A stretch of 7,532 nucleotides of DNA from an uncultured Bryobacterales bacterium (GTDB taxonomy: Bacteria > Acidobacteriota > Terriglobia > Bryobacterales > Bryobacteraceae). The position numbers and the translations under genes were made by a program. Shown one piece after another: positions 1 through 6,506 of this stretch. Positions within the stretch are counted from its first letter, which is position 1. Every line of letters starts with the position of its first letter. The notes under the pieces are model-generated. The model did no database searches and was not told the origin of the DNA. It worked only from the letters and a program-made list of their open reading frames with translations. The stretch lies in contig CALMAV010000230.1 in assembly GCA_937859895.1 (NCBI GenBank), positions 3,644-11,175 of the forward strand. Direction: 5' to 3'.

Positions 1-1
1 G

Positions 2-916
2 GATACGGGCACCCGCATTCTCCAGCGAACCGGCGGCTTGATGATTGGTCCTCCGGGAAGTCCAGTGGTGGAAGGAGCAATCCTGAGTGCAACGCAGCAC
101 AACCTTCCTTTTGAAGTGCTTACTGCACAGGAGCTAAGACAGCGGTTCGAGATGTTTCGTCCGAGGGAGAGGGATACGGCGGTGTACGAAGCGGCGGCTG
201 GTTTTCTGCGGCCTGAAGTCGCAATACGCGCTCAACTGGAAATGGCTGCACGGTGTGGGGCTGAACTACATTTTCATGAACCGGCGAAGGCGTGGTCGGC
301 AAATTTGTCTGGCGAGAGCGTAACCGTAACGACCGAAATGGGCGTTTACCAAGCGGCTCGATTGGTTATTGCGCCAGGCGCCTGGGCTCCACAAATCCTA
401 TCTGAGCTGGGAGTTGACTTCGATGTTCGTCGCCATGTGATGTGCTGGTTTAACCCTCTGAATAATCCGAGATTGTTTCAGCCGGATAGGTGCCCCATTT
501 ACATTTGGGAAGTGGACGGAGTTAACTGCTTCTATGGCTTTCCGATGACTGGAAGTATTGATGACGGCGTAAAAGTCGCGATGCATACCGGAGGGCAGAG
601 GTGCGCAGCAGATACCGTGGATCGCGAGACCTCCGACTCTGACATCAACGAACTTAGAACTTACTTGGGAAACTTCATTCCGGCCTTAAACACCCCGTGT
701 GACCGAGCCACCGTTTGTCTGTATACGTTAACGCCGGATGAGCATTTCATTGTTTCGCTTCATCCCAGTTATCCGCAGGTAAGTGTTGCAGCCGGCTTTT
801 CGGGGCATGGCTTCAAATTTAGCTGCCTGATGGGAGAGATACTTGCTGATTTGGCTATAGAAGGACAGACCAGATATTCGATAGACTTCCTCTCTCCACA
901 ACGGGTGTTTCAGTAA
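2..916 (+). CDS. FAD-dependent sarcosine / N-methyl-L-tryptophan oxidase family protein (5' partial)
   Basis: This is the C-terminal 304 residues of a monomeric sarcosine oxidase / N-methyltryptophan oxidase (MSOX/MTOX) type flavoenzyme. The family oxidatively demethylates N-methyl amino acids to the amine, formaldehyde and H2O2, usually in the cytoplasm. The frame is open to the left edge, so roughly 75-80 residues with the GxGxxG dinucleotide-binding motif lie outside the window; the internal TTG/ATG near 38-43 are not the real start. Visible marks are TGGLMIGPP, AGFLRPE, the VIAPGAWA strand, VCLYTLTPDEHF and AAGFSGHGFKF. By family alignment the Cys at 716-718 in VCLYTLTPDEHF is the residue that carries covalent FAD in MSOX/MTOX. 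The C-terminus has normal family length. The stop overlaps the convergent minus-strand gene by 7 nt. The substrate cannot be told from sequence alone, so I give no symbol; solA-like is possible. Confidence 0.9.
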   Translation, partial: DTGTRILQRTGGLMIGPPGSPVVEGAILSATQHNLPFEVLTAQELRQRFEMFRPRERDTAVYEAAAGFLRPEVAIRAQLEMAARCGAELHFHEPAKAWSANLSGESVTVTTEMGVYQAARLVIAPGAWAPQILSELGVDFDVRRHVMCWFNPLNNPRLFQPDRCPIYIWEVDGVNCFYGFPMTGSIDDGVKVAMHTGGQRCAADTVDRETSDSDINELRTYLGNFIPALNTPCDRATVCLYTLTPDEHFIVSLHPSYPQVSVAAGFSGHGFKFSCLMGEILADLAIEGQTRYSIDFLSPQRVFQ

Positions 917-1674
917 ACACGTTCTTCGCACGAGGCAGTTTGCACCAGGTGTTGAGTGTGGCTGAGTGCCGGCGTGGGCTCGTGTGCGGGCATGGGCGCG
1001 GGTGAGGGATCAGTTGTAAAAACGAACTCGGCTGCCTGATTTGAGAGCGGTGCAGCGATGGCAGTGGAGACGTTCGGGGCGGCTTGGCTGAGGCGCTCGG
1101 TTTGCAGTTGGCGGAGGTCGGCGAGATCGCGATCGCGTTGACGCCGGATGCGGCCTTCTTGGATGTGGAGATTGCGCAGCTGCTTTTCGTAGGCAAGGAA
1201 GGTGTGGGTTTCAATCAGGCTTTTGTGGGTGTCGGGGTGGTGGCCTTCACAGAGGGGCGCGAACCGTTCCTGGCCGAGGGCGAAGAGAGCCATCTCGAGA
1301 CGAGGGATGCGTTCGAGGCGCCAAAGGGCATCGGCAATGGACAGCACGAGAGCGGCTTCGCGGAGGCCAACAGGCTGAAGATCAGCGGCGAGGTCGGTCA
1401 GCAGTTGGGTATAGGCGGCGGCATCATCGGCAGGGAGAAGGACAGTGCGACCGGTGAGTCCGGTGCGGAGAGCGTTGAGGGAGGATTTGGCTTTGCCCGC
1501 AGCGGAGGTAGGGCCGGTGGAGTGGCTGTGTTGAGAAAGCGGTTCCGATGGCGGGGCAGCCGGGATGTCGCCGATAGCAGGGTGCGCGGCAGCAGTGGAG
1601 TGAACAAACTGCTCTTTGCGGGCGAGCTTGCGGGCGCTGCGTTCCTGGGCGCGACGGATGGTGCGAGCTTTCAT
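910..1674 (-). CDS. Hypothetical Ala-rich coiled-coil protein of the 'NALRTGLTGRTVLLP' type
   Basis: A 254-residue protein of unknown function. Residues 1-25 are strongly basic (MKARTIRRAQERSARKLARK), 26-65 are a low-complexity Ala/Pro/Ser linker, 66-82 hold the motif LNALRTGLTGRTVLLP, and 83-190 are mostly helical with PVGLREAALV, the ADALWRLERIP block and ETHTFLAYEKQLRNL. Residues 165-195 are a charged coiled coil rich in Arg/Gln, and 196-254 are a Pro/Ala/Thr-rich tail. There is no signal peptide or membrane segment. I recognise the motif from hypothetical proteins seen repeatedly in Terriglobia, but I know no tested function. The basic N-terminus plus coiled coil would fit nucleic-acid binding (inference). 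The start is set by an AGGAG 8 nt upstream. The frame is open much further upstream (to 2049), but that part has no homologous look. The plus strand is also open over most of the gene (1084-1764); I treat that as a GC-driven shadow. Confidence 0.75.
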   Translation of the reverse strand: MKARTIRRAQERSARKLARKEQFVHSTAAAHPAIGDIPAAPPSEPLSQHSHSTGPTSAAGKAKSSLNALRTGLTGRTVLLPADDAAAYTQLLTDLAADLQPVGLREAALVLSIADALWRLERIPRLEMALFALGQERFAPLCEGHHPDTHKSLIETHTFLAYEKQLRNLHIQEGRIRRQRDRDLADLRQLQTERLSQAAPNVSTAIAAPLSNQAAEFVFTTDPSPAPMPAHEPTPALSHTQHLVQTASCEERVY

Positions 1675-1682
1675 GGTGAGTG

Positions 1683-1687
1683 CTCCT
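1683..1687 (-). promoter_or_regulatory. Shine-Dalgarno for the hypothetical gene at 910-1674
   Basis: The minus strand reads AGGAG here, 8 nt before the ATG at 1674. This spacing is ideal and fixes the start at MKART rather than at the far-upstream GTG-type starts in the same open frame. Confidence 0.7.
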
Positions 1688-1703
1688 GTGTAGAAATGAA
1701 AAA

Positions 1704-1729
1704 GGCCCAGTGCGCAAGCGCAGTGGGCC
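1704..1729 (-). terminator. Hairpin plus U-tract in the 5' leader: possible attenuator
   Basis: Near-perfect inverted repeat: arms GGCCCA/TGGGCC, a single opposed mismatch, then TGCG/CGCA around a short CAAG-type loop. Read on the minus strand it is followed at once by TTTTTCATTTCT, which is the layout of an intrinsic terminator. It lies inside the leader, about 16 nt before the AGGAG of the downstream gene, and no other minus-strand gene ends just upstream. It could therefore be an attenuator, a read-through block, or a copy of a dispersed palindromic repeat. The hairpin and T-run are seen directly; the regulatory role is inference. Confidence 0.55.
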
Positions 1730-1856
1730 GATTGGAGCGTAGCAGGTGGGGGCGGTTGGGTTGATCTGTCCGAGCGGAGATAGTGGAAGTAAGTGCTTGA
1801 GCTGCTATGAGTAAGGAGAATTGTGGTTTGGTGTGAACGGGTGTCGAGAGAAATAA

Positions 1857-1885
1857 GATATAAACCAATTAATTCGTAAGCTAAA
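1857..1885 (-). promoter_or_regulatory. Weak candidate sigma70 promoter for the hypothetical gene
   Basis: In the AT-rich part of the divergent intergenic region, the minus strand has TTTAGC, a 17-nt spacer and TATATC. The -10 matches consensus at four of six positions and the -35 at three of six. Transcription from here would give a leader of about 170 nt containing the hairpin at 1704-1729. The rest of the 1675-1965 gap holds no gene I can support. Confidence 0.25.
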
Positions 1886-1965
1886 TTGCAGCTAATAGAT
1901 TTCGCAATGTTACTTTGCTTGACGGTGCGCTTCGGGATTGCTTTGTCCTGTGAGTAAATAGGGAC

Positions 1966-2490
1966 ATGACGCGACGATCGTTGTTGTTTTCGGCTGCACT
2001 GACTCCTGTATTGGCACTGGCGCAAGGCGGCGAGCGGAAGAGTCCGCATGAGACGGCCAGTTTGGAAGTGGACGGGAAACGAATCGAGATCGTGTACGGG
2101 CGGCCTTCATTGAAGGGAAGAAAAGCATTTACTGGGTCTATAGCGCCGTCTGGAGAGGTCTGGCGGCTCGGCGCGGATGAGGCGACTAAGCTGACCCTTT
2201 CGGCTGCGGCGACTTTGAATGGAACACTGCAGGCGCCGGCTGGTTCCTATGCGCTGTTTGCCATTCCGGGTGCGACGTCCTGGACGATGATCGTGAACAA
2301 GACTGCGAATCAGTGGGGCGCGTTTAAGTATGACAAGGCGCAAGACCTGGGCCGGTTTCAGGTTCCGGTGAAGAAAACCGCGATGACCGAAGAGTTTACA
2401 ATTCAGCTTGCGAAAGCAGCGGGCAACTCGGCAACCGTCACGATGGCGTGGCAGGATGTGGCCGTTGAGTTTCCGATTCAGTTTGCGTAA
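1966..2490 (+). CDS. Exported DUF2911 family protein
   Basis: A 174-residue protein with an N-terminal Sec signal: basic MTRR, hydrophobic SLLFSAALTPVLALA, and a likely signal peptidase I site ALA|Q at about residue 19. The mature part carries the DUF2911 signature in order: IVYGRPSLKGR (42-52), EVWRLGADEAT (64-74), PAGSYALFAIPG (91-102), WTMIVNK (106-112) and QWGAFKYD (116-123). It ends in a beta-strand-rich C-terminus. Length matches the family, which is common in Acidobacteriota and Bacteroidota and has no established biochemical role. It probably acts in the periplasm. The start is chosen because it gives the signal peptide. The AGGGA before it sits only 1 nt from the ATG, too close for a normal Shine-Dalgarno, so translation may be leaderless or weak. 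The last 53 nt are antisense to the end of the amylase gene. Confidence 0.92.
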   Translation: MTRRSLLFSAALTPVLALAQGGERKSPHETASLEVDGKRIEIVYGRPSLKGRKAFTGSIAPSGEVWRLGADEATKLTLSAAATLNGTLQAPAGSYALFAIPGATSWTMIVNKTANQWGAFKYDKAQDLGRFQVPVKKTAMTEEFTIQLAKAAGNSATVTMAWQDVAVEFPIQFA

Positions 2491-4885
2491 TAGAGAAAAC
2501 GCATGCGCTGAGCGGCGGCAGCCTGTCGATTAATACCGAGTGATCCTGTGGCTGCCAGGTCGCCTTCGCCTCGTTCTGAAGTAAGCGGTCTGTCAGGGCA
2601 AAAGCTGCTCCATCGTTGCAGTTAAGGAAGCGAAGAGCTTCAAGCGGAAGCGATAAATTGAGGGACGTGAAGGTGTGGCTTCGATGGAAGTTTGCCATAA
2701 CCAAATAAACGCGCGCACAGGAAGGACTGTAGCGAAGAAAGGCATAGAGCCAGTGACCACTCGCCGTCTCACCCGGAAGTCGTCCGTAAGCTGGGTTGGC
2801 AACGTTAGGGAGATTAAGACCAAAAAAGTCTCCGGTTCGAAAAACCTCGTCTGCCGAAACGGCTAAAAGGTGCGCGTAGGTCTGCCTAAGCGATCGCTGG
2901 GGGGCTGAGAGTAGCTGCTCATCGAATTCGCCGCCATTGACCCACTTACTTAATTCGGGCATGGACCAATAGTCGAAAATGCTTGTACGGCCGTCGGCCC
3001 CGCTAAACCCTTCGGCATCCAGGGCTGGTTCCCCGACTTCCTGGCCGTTATAGAACAGGATGGGCCCACGGCCCAAGGTGAAAAGAACAGTCGAAGCGGG
3101 AATGCCGACCTGCATCCCGATATTGCCCCAGCCAGCCTGCGAAGCCAGTCGGATTTCGTCGTGGTTCTCAGCATAGGCAACGCTGTTGAACGAGACGAAG
3201 CCATTGCCAACAGTGGCGTCAATGTCGTTGGCCCAACTGGTGCCGTCGTAGAGGTTCTTTATCGCACGGTAAGTGTCATGCCCGTAAACAGCATTAAACC
3301 CGGCATGGAGAAGACCGTAGAAAAGCGGACGATTACCGAGGGCGAGTACTTCGGGCGCGGTCGTCTCGACGACGAAATAATCGTTGTAAGCTTCGGCCAT
3401 AAAGAAGGTGGCGGGGTTGCGATTGCGTGCGCGAGCGATGCTCCAGGCCCAAAATTCGGGCGGGATCATGTGCGCCATATCGCAGCGAAAGCCATCGACT
3501 CCGAGAGCCTGCCAGTGGGCGAGAACAGCATCCATCTTTGCCCAGGTATCTGGAACGGCCAGCGTGGCGTTGCGGCTATGCGGGAAGTGGCGGTCAGGCG
3601 TGGTACGGCCAGTGAAATCGTAGCCGTAGTTCAGCTTTACTGTTTCGTACCAGTCGTTGAGCGAGGGAGACCAGGTGACAGCGTTATTGCCCGTAACGCG
3701 GCCAAAGGTCGTCTCGCCTTCAAAAAGACCATCGCAGTCATTTGTAACTTTGCACGTCGGACTGATAGGACGGTTCGTATGGCGGTCATAGGTGGGCAAC
3801 TGCAGAGGCGGACCGCCGTTGGCTGATGGCTGCAGATAGAAGAAGTTATTTGCGGTTGAGAAGAATGTGCTGCAAAGATCTTGGGCGCCGAAGTCCAAAT
3901 CGGGACGAACCTGAGAGGCGTAGGCGCGCGAGACATGATTGCCCACAAAGTCAATTAAGACGTGCAGGCCGGCGTTGTGGATGCGCTCAACCAAGGCTGA
4001 AAACTCGACCAGACGATCGGCGGGATTAGTGGCCAGATCAGGCGCGACATCGAAATAATCTTTGATGGCGTAAGGGCTACCAGCCAAGCCCTTCATCAGA
4101 TCTGTTTTGTCGGATCCGAAGCCGGGCAGATCGAAAGAGCTTGTAGTGGCATGACGGATGACGCCCATGAGCCAGATGTGAGTAAAGCCCATCTCGGCAA
4201 TGCTGGCGATGGCGCGATCCGTGATGTCGTTAAACTTCCCGCAGCCATTTTCATGGAGGGTTCCGTTGGGCTTGCGGCAATTATTGTTATTGCCGAAGAG
4301 CCGAACGAAGAGTTCATAGATACGCTCTCTGCCGGATGAGTGGAGACGTGACGCGGTTGTGATCTGAGGTTGATCGGAATCAATTTCGATGCGGAAGAAC
4401 GAGCTGATTACTTTATCGCCGAATCCAGCGCGAGCAGCCTCGTCGTTAGAACCGAGGAACCAGCCCCAGCCGTTGTCCGAGCGAATGTCTTTTACATAGA
4501 TACAGACGTTGTAGCCGGATTGGCAGTTCAGGGCGGCTGGTGAGATGGTGAAAGAGAGGCCGTCTTCTTCGGTATGTCCACTAGCTGCAGCCATGTGGGA
4601 AGGGTCTGTCCATGCGAGGTCTTGCCGTGCGCGGCAGAGAACTGTGCCGTTCACCAGAGAGAAAAGATAGTTGGCAGGAAACGGGAGGAAGACTGTTGAG
4701 CCTTCGAGACCTTGCGTATATGGCACAATCGGCGAGCCATCTCCCAATTCCTGAGTTTGCAGGGCAAGGTACAGGGAGTGCTCAGAAGGCCCATGGTAGT
4801 GAAGCGTCAGATGTTCGGAATCACAACGGAGGTTGACCTCGCCTTCAGTGCCAATGGTGAAAGTAAGTGAGGCCTGCTGAGTCAT
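2438..4885 (-). CDS. GH13 alpha-amylase family glycoside hydrolase
   Basis: An 815-residue enzyme (823 if a GTG at 4909 is used) expected to act on alpha-1,4 glucans or related alpha-glucosides. Residues 1 to about 175 form a beta-rich N-terminal region, followed by a (beta/alpha)8 barrel starting at RIYELFVRLFG (about 188) and GFTHIWLMGV. All four GH13 signature regions are present (numbering from the ATG): DFVGNH with Asp312 to His317; GFRCDMAH with nucleophile Asp469; FFMAEAYN with acid/base Glu498; and ENHDE with stabiliser Asp576. LFYNGQEVGEP follows, then a C-terminal beta domain ending about residue 800. The Ca-site-like Cys-rich insert (NCRKPNG...NGCG) and SPYAIKDYFDV are typical of large bacterial GH13 members. 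No signal peptide is seen, so it is probably cytoplasmic (glycogen or malto-oligosaccharide turnover). Hydrolase versus transferase activity cannot be decided here. The gene overlaps the DUF2911 gene tail to tail and starts 30 bp from the methyltransferase gene. Confidence 0.93.
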   Translation of the reverse strand: MTQQASLTFTIGTEGEVNLRCDSEHLTLHYHGPSEHSLYLALQTQELGDGSPIVPYTQGLEGSTVFLPFPANYLFSLVNGTVLCRARQDLAWTDPSHMAAASGHTEEDGLSFTISPAALNCQSGYNVCIYVKDIRSDNGWGWFLGSNDEAARAGFGDKVISSFFRIEIDSDQPQITTASRLHSSGRERIYELFVRLFGNNNNCRKPNGTLHENGCGKFNDITDRAIASIAEMGFTHIWLMGVIRHATTSSFDLPGFGSDKTDLMKGLAGSPYAIKDYFDVAPDLATNPADRLVEFSALVERIHNAGLHVLIDFVGNHVSRAYASQVRPDLDFGAQDLCSTFFSTANNFFYLQPSANGGPPLQLPTYDRHTNRPISPTCKVTNDCDGLFEGETTFGRVTGNNAVTWSPSLNDWYETVKLNYGYDFTGRTTPDRHFPHSRNATLAVPDTWAKMDAVLAHWQALGVDGFRCDMAHMIPPEFWAWSIARARNRNPATFFMAEAYNDYFVVETTAPEVLALGNRPLFYGLLHAGFNAVYGHDTYRAIKNLYDGTSWANDIDATVGNGFVSFNSVAYAENHDEIRLASQAGWGNIGMQVGIPASTVLFTLGRGPILFYNGQEVGEPALDAEGFSGADGRTSIFDYWSMPELSKWVNGGEFDEQLLSAPQRSLRQTYAHLLAVSADEVFRTGDFFGLNLPNVANPAYGRLPGETASGHWLYAFLRYSPSCARVYLVMANFHRSHTFTSLNLSLPLEALRFLNCNDGAAFALTDRLLQNEAKATWQPQDHSVLIDRLPPLSACVFSITQTESETQRPHPATPS

Positions 4886-4915
4886 ACCTACATACTTGTT
4901 ACTGCGCACAAGCTA
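4886..4915. promoter_or_regulatory. 30-bp divergent junction between amylase and methyltransferase starts
   Basis: The two divergent start codons are separated by only 30 bp, or 6 bp if the amylase starts at the GTG at 4909. Neither start has a clear Shine-Dalgarno: the minus side has only AGG 1 nt before the ATG, and the plus side has CACAAGCTA. There is no space for two complete promoters, so -35 elements must lie inside the opposite coding sequence or the transcripts must be leaderless. The spacing is seen; the promoter layout is inference. Confidence 0.4.
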
Positions 4916-5683
4916 ATGTCAACGACTTCTTCGCAGCTCAGTCCATCAACCTACGATCCGATTGCCGAGATGTATCACGCACTGTGGGCAGACTGGTACT
5001 TCTCGTCTGCCGTGCCAGCGCTAGAGGGGCTGTTTTTCTCTCATGTCTCAACCGGGCAGCGTGTGCTGGATGTGTGTTGCGGCTCCGGGCACGTGACGAA
5101 GGAGTTGGTAAGGCGCGGGTACAACGTGACGGGCGTGGATGCGTCTGCCGGGTTGATTGCTATTGCGCGACGAGAGATGCCTGAAGTAGACTGGCGCGTT
5201 GGAGATGTACGGCAGCTCGGCATTCACGGCGGCTATGACGCGGCACTCTGTACTTTCGATTCGTTGAATCACCTGACGGATCCCTCTGATCTAGTCCTTG
5301 CATTCCGAAGCGTGTACGCAGCGCTGGATCCTGGCGGTTGGTTTTGCTTCGATATGAACTTAGATGAGGCGTACCAGGTGGACAAACAGCAATGGGTTGT
5401 GGAGGTGCATGACACCAGGGTGAGTATGATCCGCGGCACATATGATGCCGAAACCCGCGAGGTAGAGACGGAGCTGATGTGGTTTATCCGCGAGCCCGAT
5501 TGCGATCTATGGAAGCAGCAAAGCAGCCGGATTCAGCAGCGTAGTTATAGCCAAGAGGAGATTTTGAGAGCGCTGAGCGAGGCGGGTTTTCAGAAACTGG
5601 AGGCTGTGCCGGGGGAGGAAGCGGGCGTAACGCAAGGGATGGGAATTGGACGATTGTTTGTTACGGCTCAACGTGAGAAGTAG
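4916..5683 (+). CDS. Class I SAM-dependent methyltransferase
   Basis: A 255-residue cytosolic methyltransferase with a Rossmann-type SAM-binding core. Residues 13-40 (YDPIAEMYHALWADWYF) form the usual N-terminal helix. Motif I is VLDVCCGSGHVTKEL (50-64), the acidic ribose-binding residue is in GVDAS (73-77), the adenine-side acidic residue is in VGDVRQL (95-101), and YDAALCTFDSLNHL (107-120) is motif IV. GGWFCFDMN (140-148) and a beta-rich lid follow, and the end reads IGRLFVTAQ. This is the Methyltransf_25-like small-molecule type; the acceptor is unknown. The length is normal and the frame intact. It is divergent from the amylase gene, which is weak evidence for a shared role. A hairpin directly after the stop probably ends transcription. 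Confidence 0.9.
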   Translation: MSTTSSQLSPSTYDPIAEMYHALWADWYFSSAVPALEGLFFSHVSTGQRVLDVCCGSGHVTKELVRRGYNVTGVDASAGLIAIARREMPEVDWRVGDVRQLGIHGGYDAALCTFDSLNHLTDPSDLVLAFRSVYAALDPGGWFCFDMNLDEAYQVDKQQWVVEVHDTRVSMIRGTYDAETREVETELMWFIREPDCDLWKQQSSRIQQRSYSQEEILRALSEAGFQKLEAVPGEEAGVTQGMGIGRLFVTAQREK

Positions 5684-5722
5684 CCCGAGGCGGCATTTTA
5701 AAGCGCCGTTCTCGGGCCTTAT
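5683..5722 (+). terminator. Probable intrinsic terminator after the methyltransferase gene
   Basis: Perfect 7-bp arms GCCCGAG (5683-5689) and CTCGGGC (5711-5717) with an inner CGGC/GCCG stem and an AT-rich loop, followed by CTTATT. The hairpin begins at the last base of the stop codon. The T-tract is short, so termination may be partial. On the other strand there is no T-run after it, so it would serve the convergent dps gene less well. Confidence 0.6.
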
Positions 5723-5741
5723 TGCACCGGCAAAATTAGAG

Positions 5742-5755
5742 AAGTAAATTTACTT
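5742..5755. repeat. 14-bp perfect palindrome at the end of the dps reading frame
   Basis: AAGTAAATTTACTT is self-complementary over all 14 bases. It overlaps the stop codon that the restored dps frame would use (5754-5756). It may be a protein-binding site or chance in AT-rich intergenic DNA; there is no direct evidence for a role. Confidence 0.35.
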
Positions 5756-6250
5756 ACTCGACGTCACCTGCCTCTAGATGCGATTCCAGGAAATACAACT
5801 GTTCTTCGGTTCCACGATTAATTCATTGAAAAAGTCTGAAGTTGGCTCATCACCAATGTCGTCGATCTTTTCTGATGCTTCGCGCATTCCCTGGCAGTAA
5901 TGGGCAAGCGCGTCTGCCAAGGCACGAACATGGTCCATACCGTTGATAGTCTCAACAGGATACTCCGGGATCTTCGAGCCAATGGCTGCCTGCCGAATAG
6001 TGCCATTCGCCACACCGCCCAGCTGCGTTAGTCTTTCTGCAATTGGGTCAATTTGCTTACCGATTACCTTTGCCACGTGATCGAACACTAAATGAAGTTG
6101 GTAAAAGTTAACACCTTTCACGTTCCAATGGGCAAACTTGGCTTGGGAGTGCATGTCCGTTGCTTCCGCTAGACGCTCCTGCAGCACTCCCACGACCTGG
6201 CTTTTGATTTCATCTGAAAGAGCAACCCGGTTGGGGTACATTCTTTCCAC
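5754..6250 (-). pseudogene. dps: Dps / ferritin-like DNA-protection gene with a C-terminal frameshift
   Basis: A Dps-family mini-ferritin: a cytoplasmic dodecamer that oxidises Fe(II) with H2O2 and shields DNA in stress. The frame from GTG 6250 (ATG 6241 also possible) gives 158 residues and stops at 5774. All inter-subunit ferroxidase ligands are present with the spacing of E. coli Dps: His41, His53, Asp57, Asp68 and Glu72, in HWNVKG, QLHLVFD and IDPIAER, with LGG and the GT after it. After FFNEL (about 144) the frame turns into IVEPKNSCISWNRI. The neighbouring frame reads RGTEEQLYFLESHLEAGDVE and stops at 5754, which is the normal Dps last helix. One base is missing around 5815-5821. Either the gene is broken, a frameshift or slippage restores it, or this is a sequencing error. 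The ferroxidase centre would survive but the last helix would not. The core call is firm. Confidence 0.88.
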
Positions 6251-6506
6251 AAGTTTTGTATCGGGGCTAGCAATGTCCTTAGTCTTCGGCTTCTTTTCTG
6301 TTTTTATTATTCTGAAATCTGAATGTTAGATACACGCCCGGAGGTTTCCAGACAGAAAAGCTGGACTGCGGATTTCCAGACGATATAGCAGTGCAAGCTG
6401 ACGCACTCTCCGGGTGGAATGTTTGTCAGAATGCATCGGAGACTGTGACGAATTGGCGGACACGAACAGTCCCGTCCCAGAACTGAACAGTTACAGAGGA
6501 AACTAA
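6251..6506. other. Gene-poor stretch between dps and a permease relic
   Basis: I find no supportable gene here. Small repeats are visible: TTTCCAGAC twice (6345-6353 and 6373-6381), CCCGGAG (6337-6343) opposed to CTCCGGG (6408-6414), and AACTG/CAGTT arms at 6481-6492. Each is short enough to be chance. The left part also holds an in-frame, lysine-rich upward extension of the dps frame that has no ATG, GTG or TTG start. The dps promoter should lie in this region, but I see no convincing hexamers. Confidence 0.4.

Noticed and set aside
1084..1764. 226-residue plus-strand open frame opposite the hypothetical gene
   Set aside because: Gly/Ala/Glu-rich, no recognisable domain, no good ribosome site. 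The minus frame has a proper Shine-Dalgarno and a family motif, so this is read as a GC-skew shadow.
1671..1868. 65-residue minus-strand frame whose TGA overlaps the ATG at 1674 (ATGA), as in translational coupling
   Set aside because: It needs a TTG start with no ribosome site, has random-looking composition, and the hairpin plus T-run lies inside it. The 4-nt overlap is probably chance, although a leader peptide cannot be excluded.
3161..3826. 221-residue plus-strand open frame within the amylase gene
   Set aside because: Antisense to the GH13 catalytic core, with no domain of its own.
6337..6414. 7-bp inverted repeats CCCGGAG/CTCCGGG bracketing about 70 bp, and TTTCCAGAC repeated twice, as a possible small mobile element
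   Set aside because: Arms are too short, there are no target-site duplications and no further terminal similarity; expected by chance at this scale.
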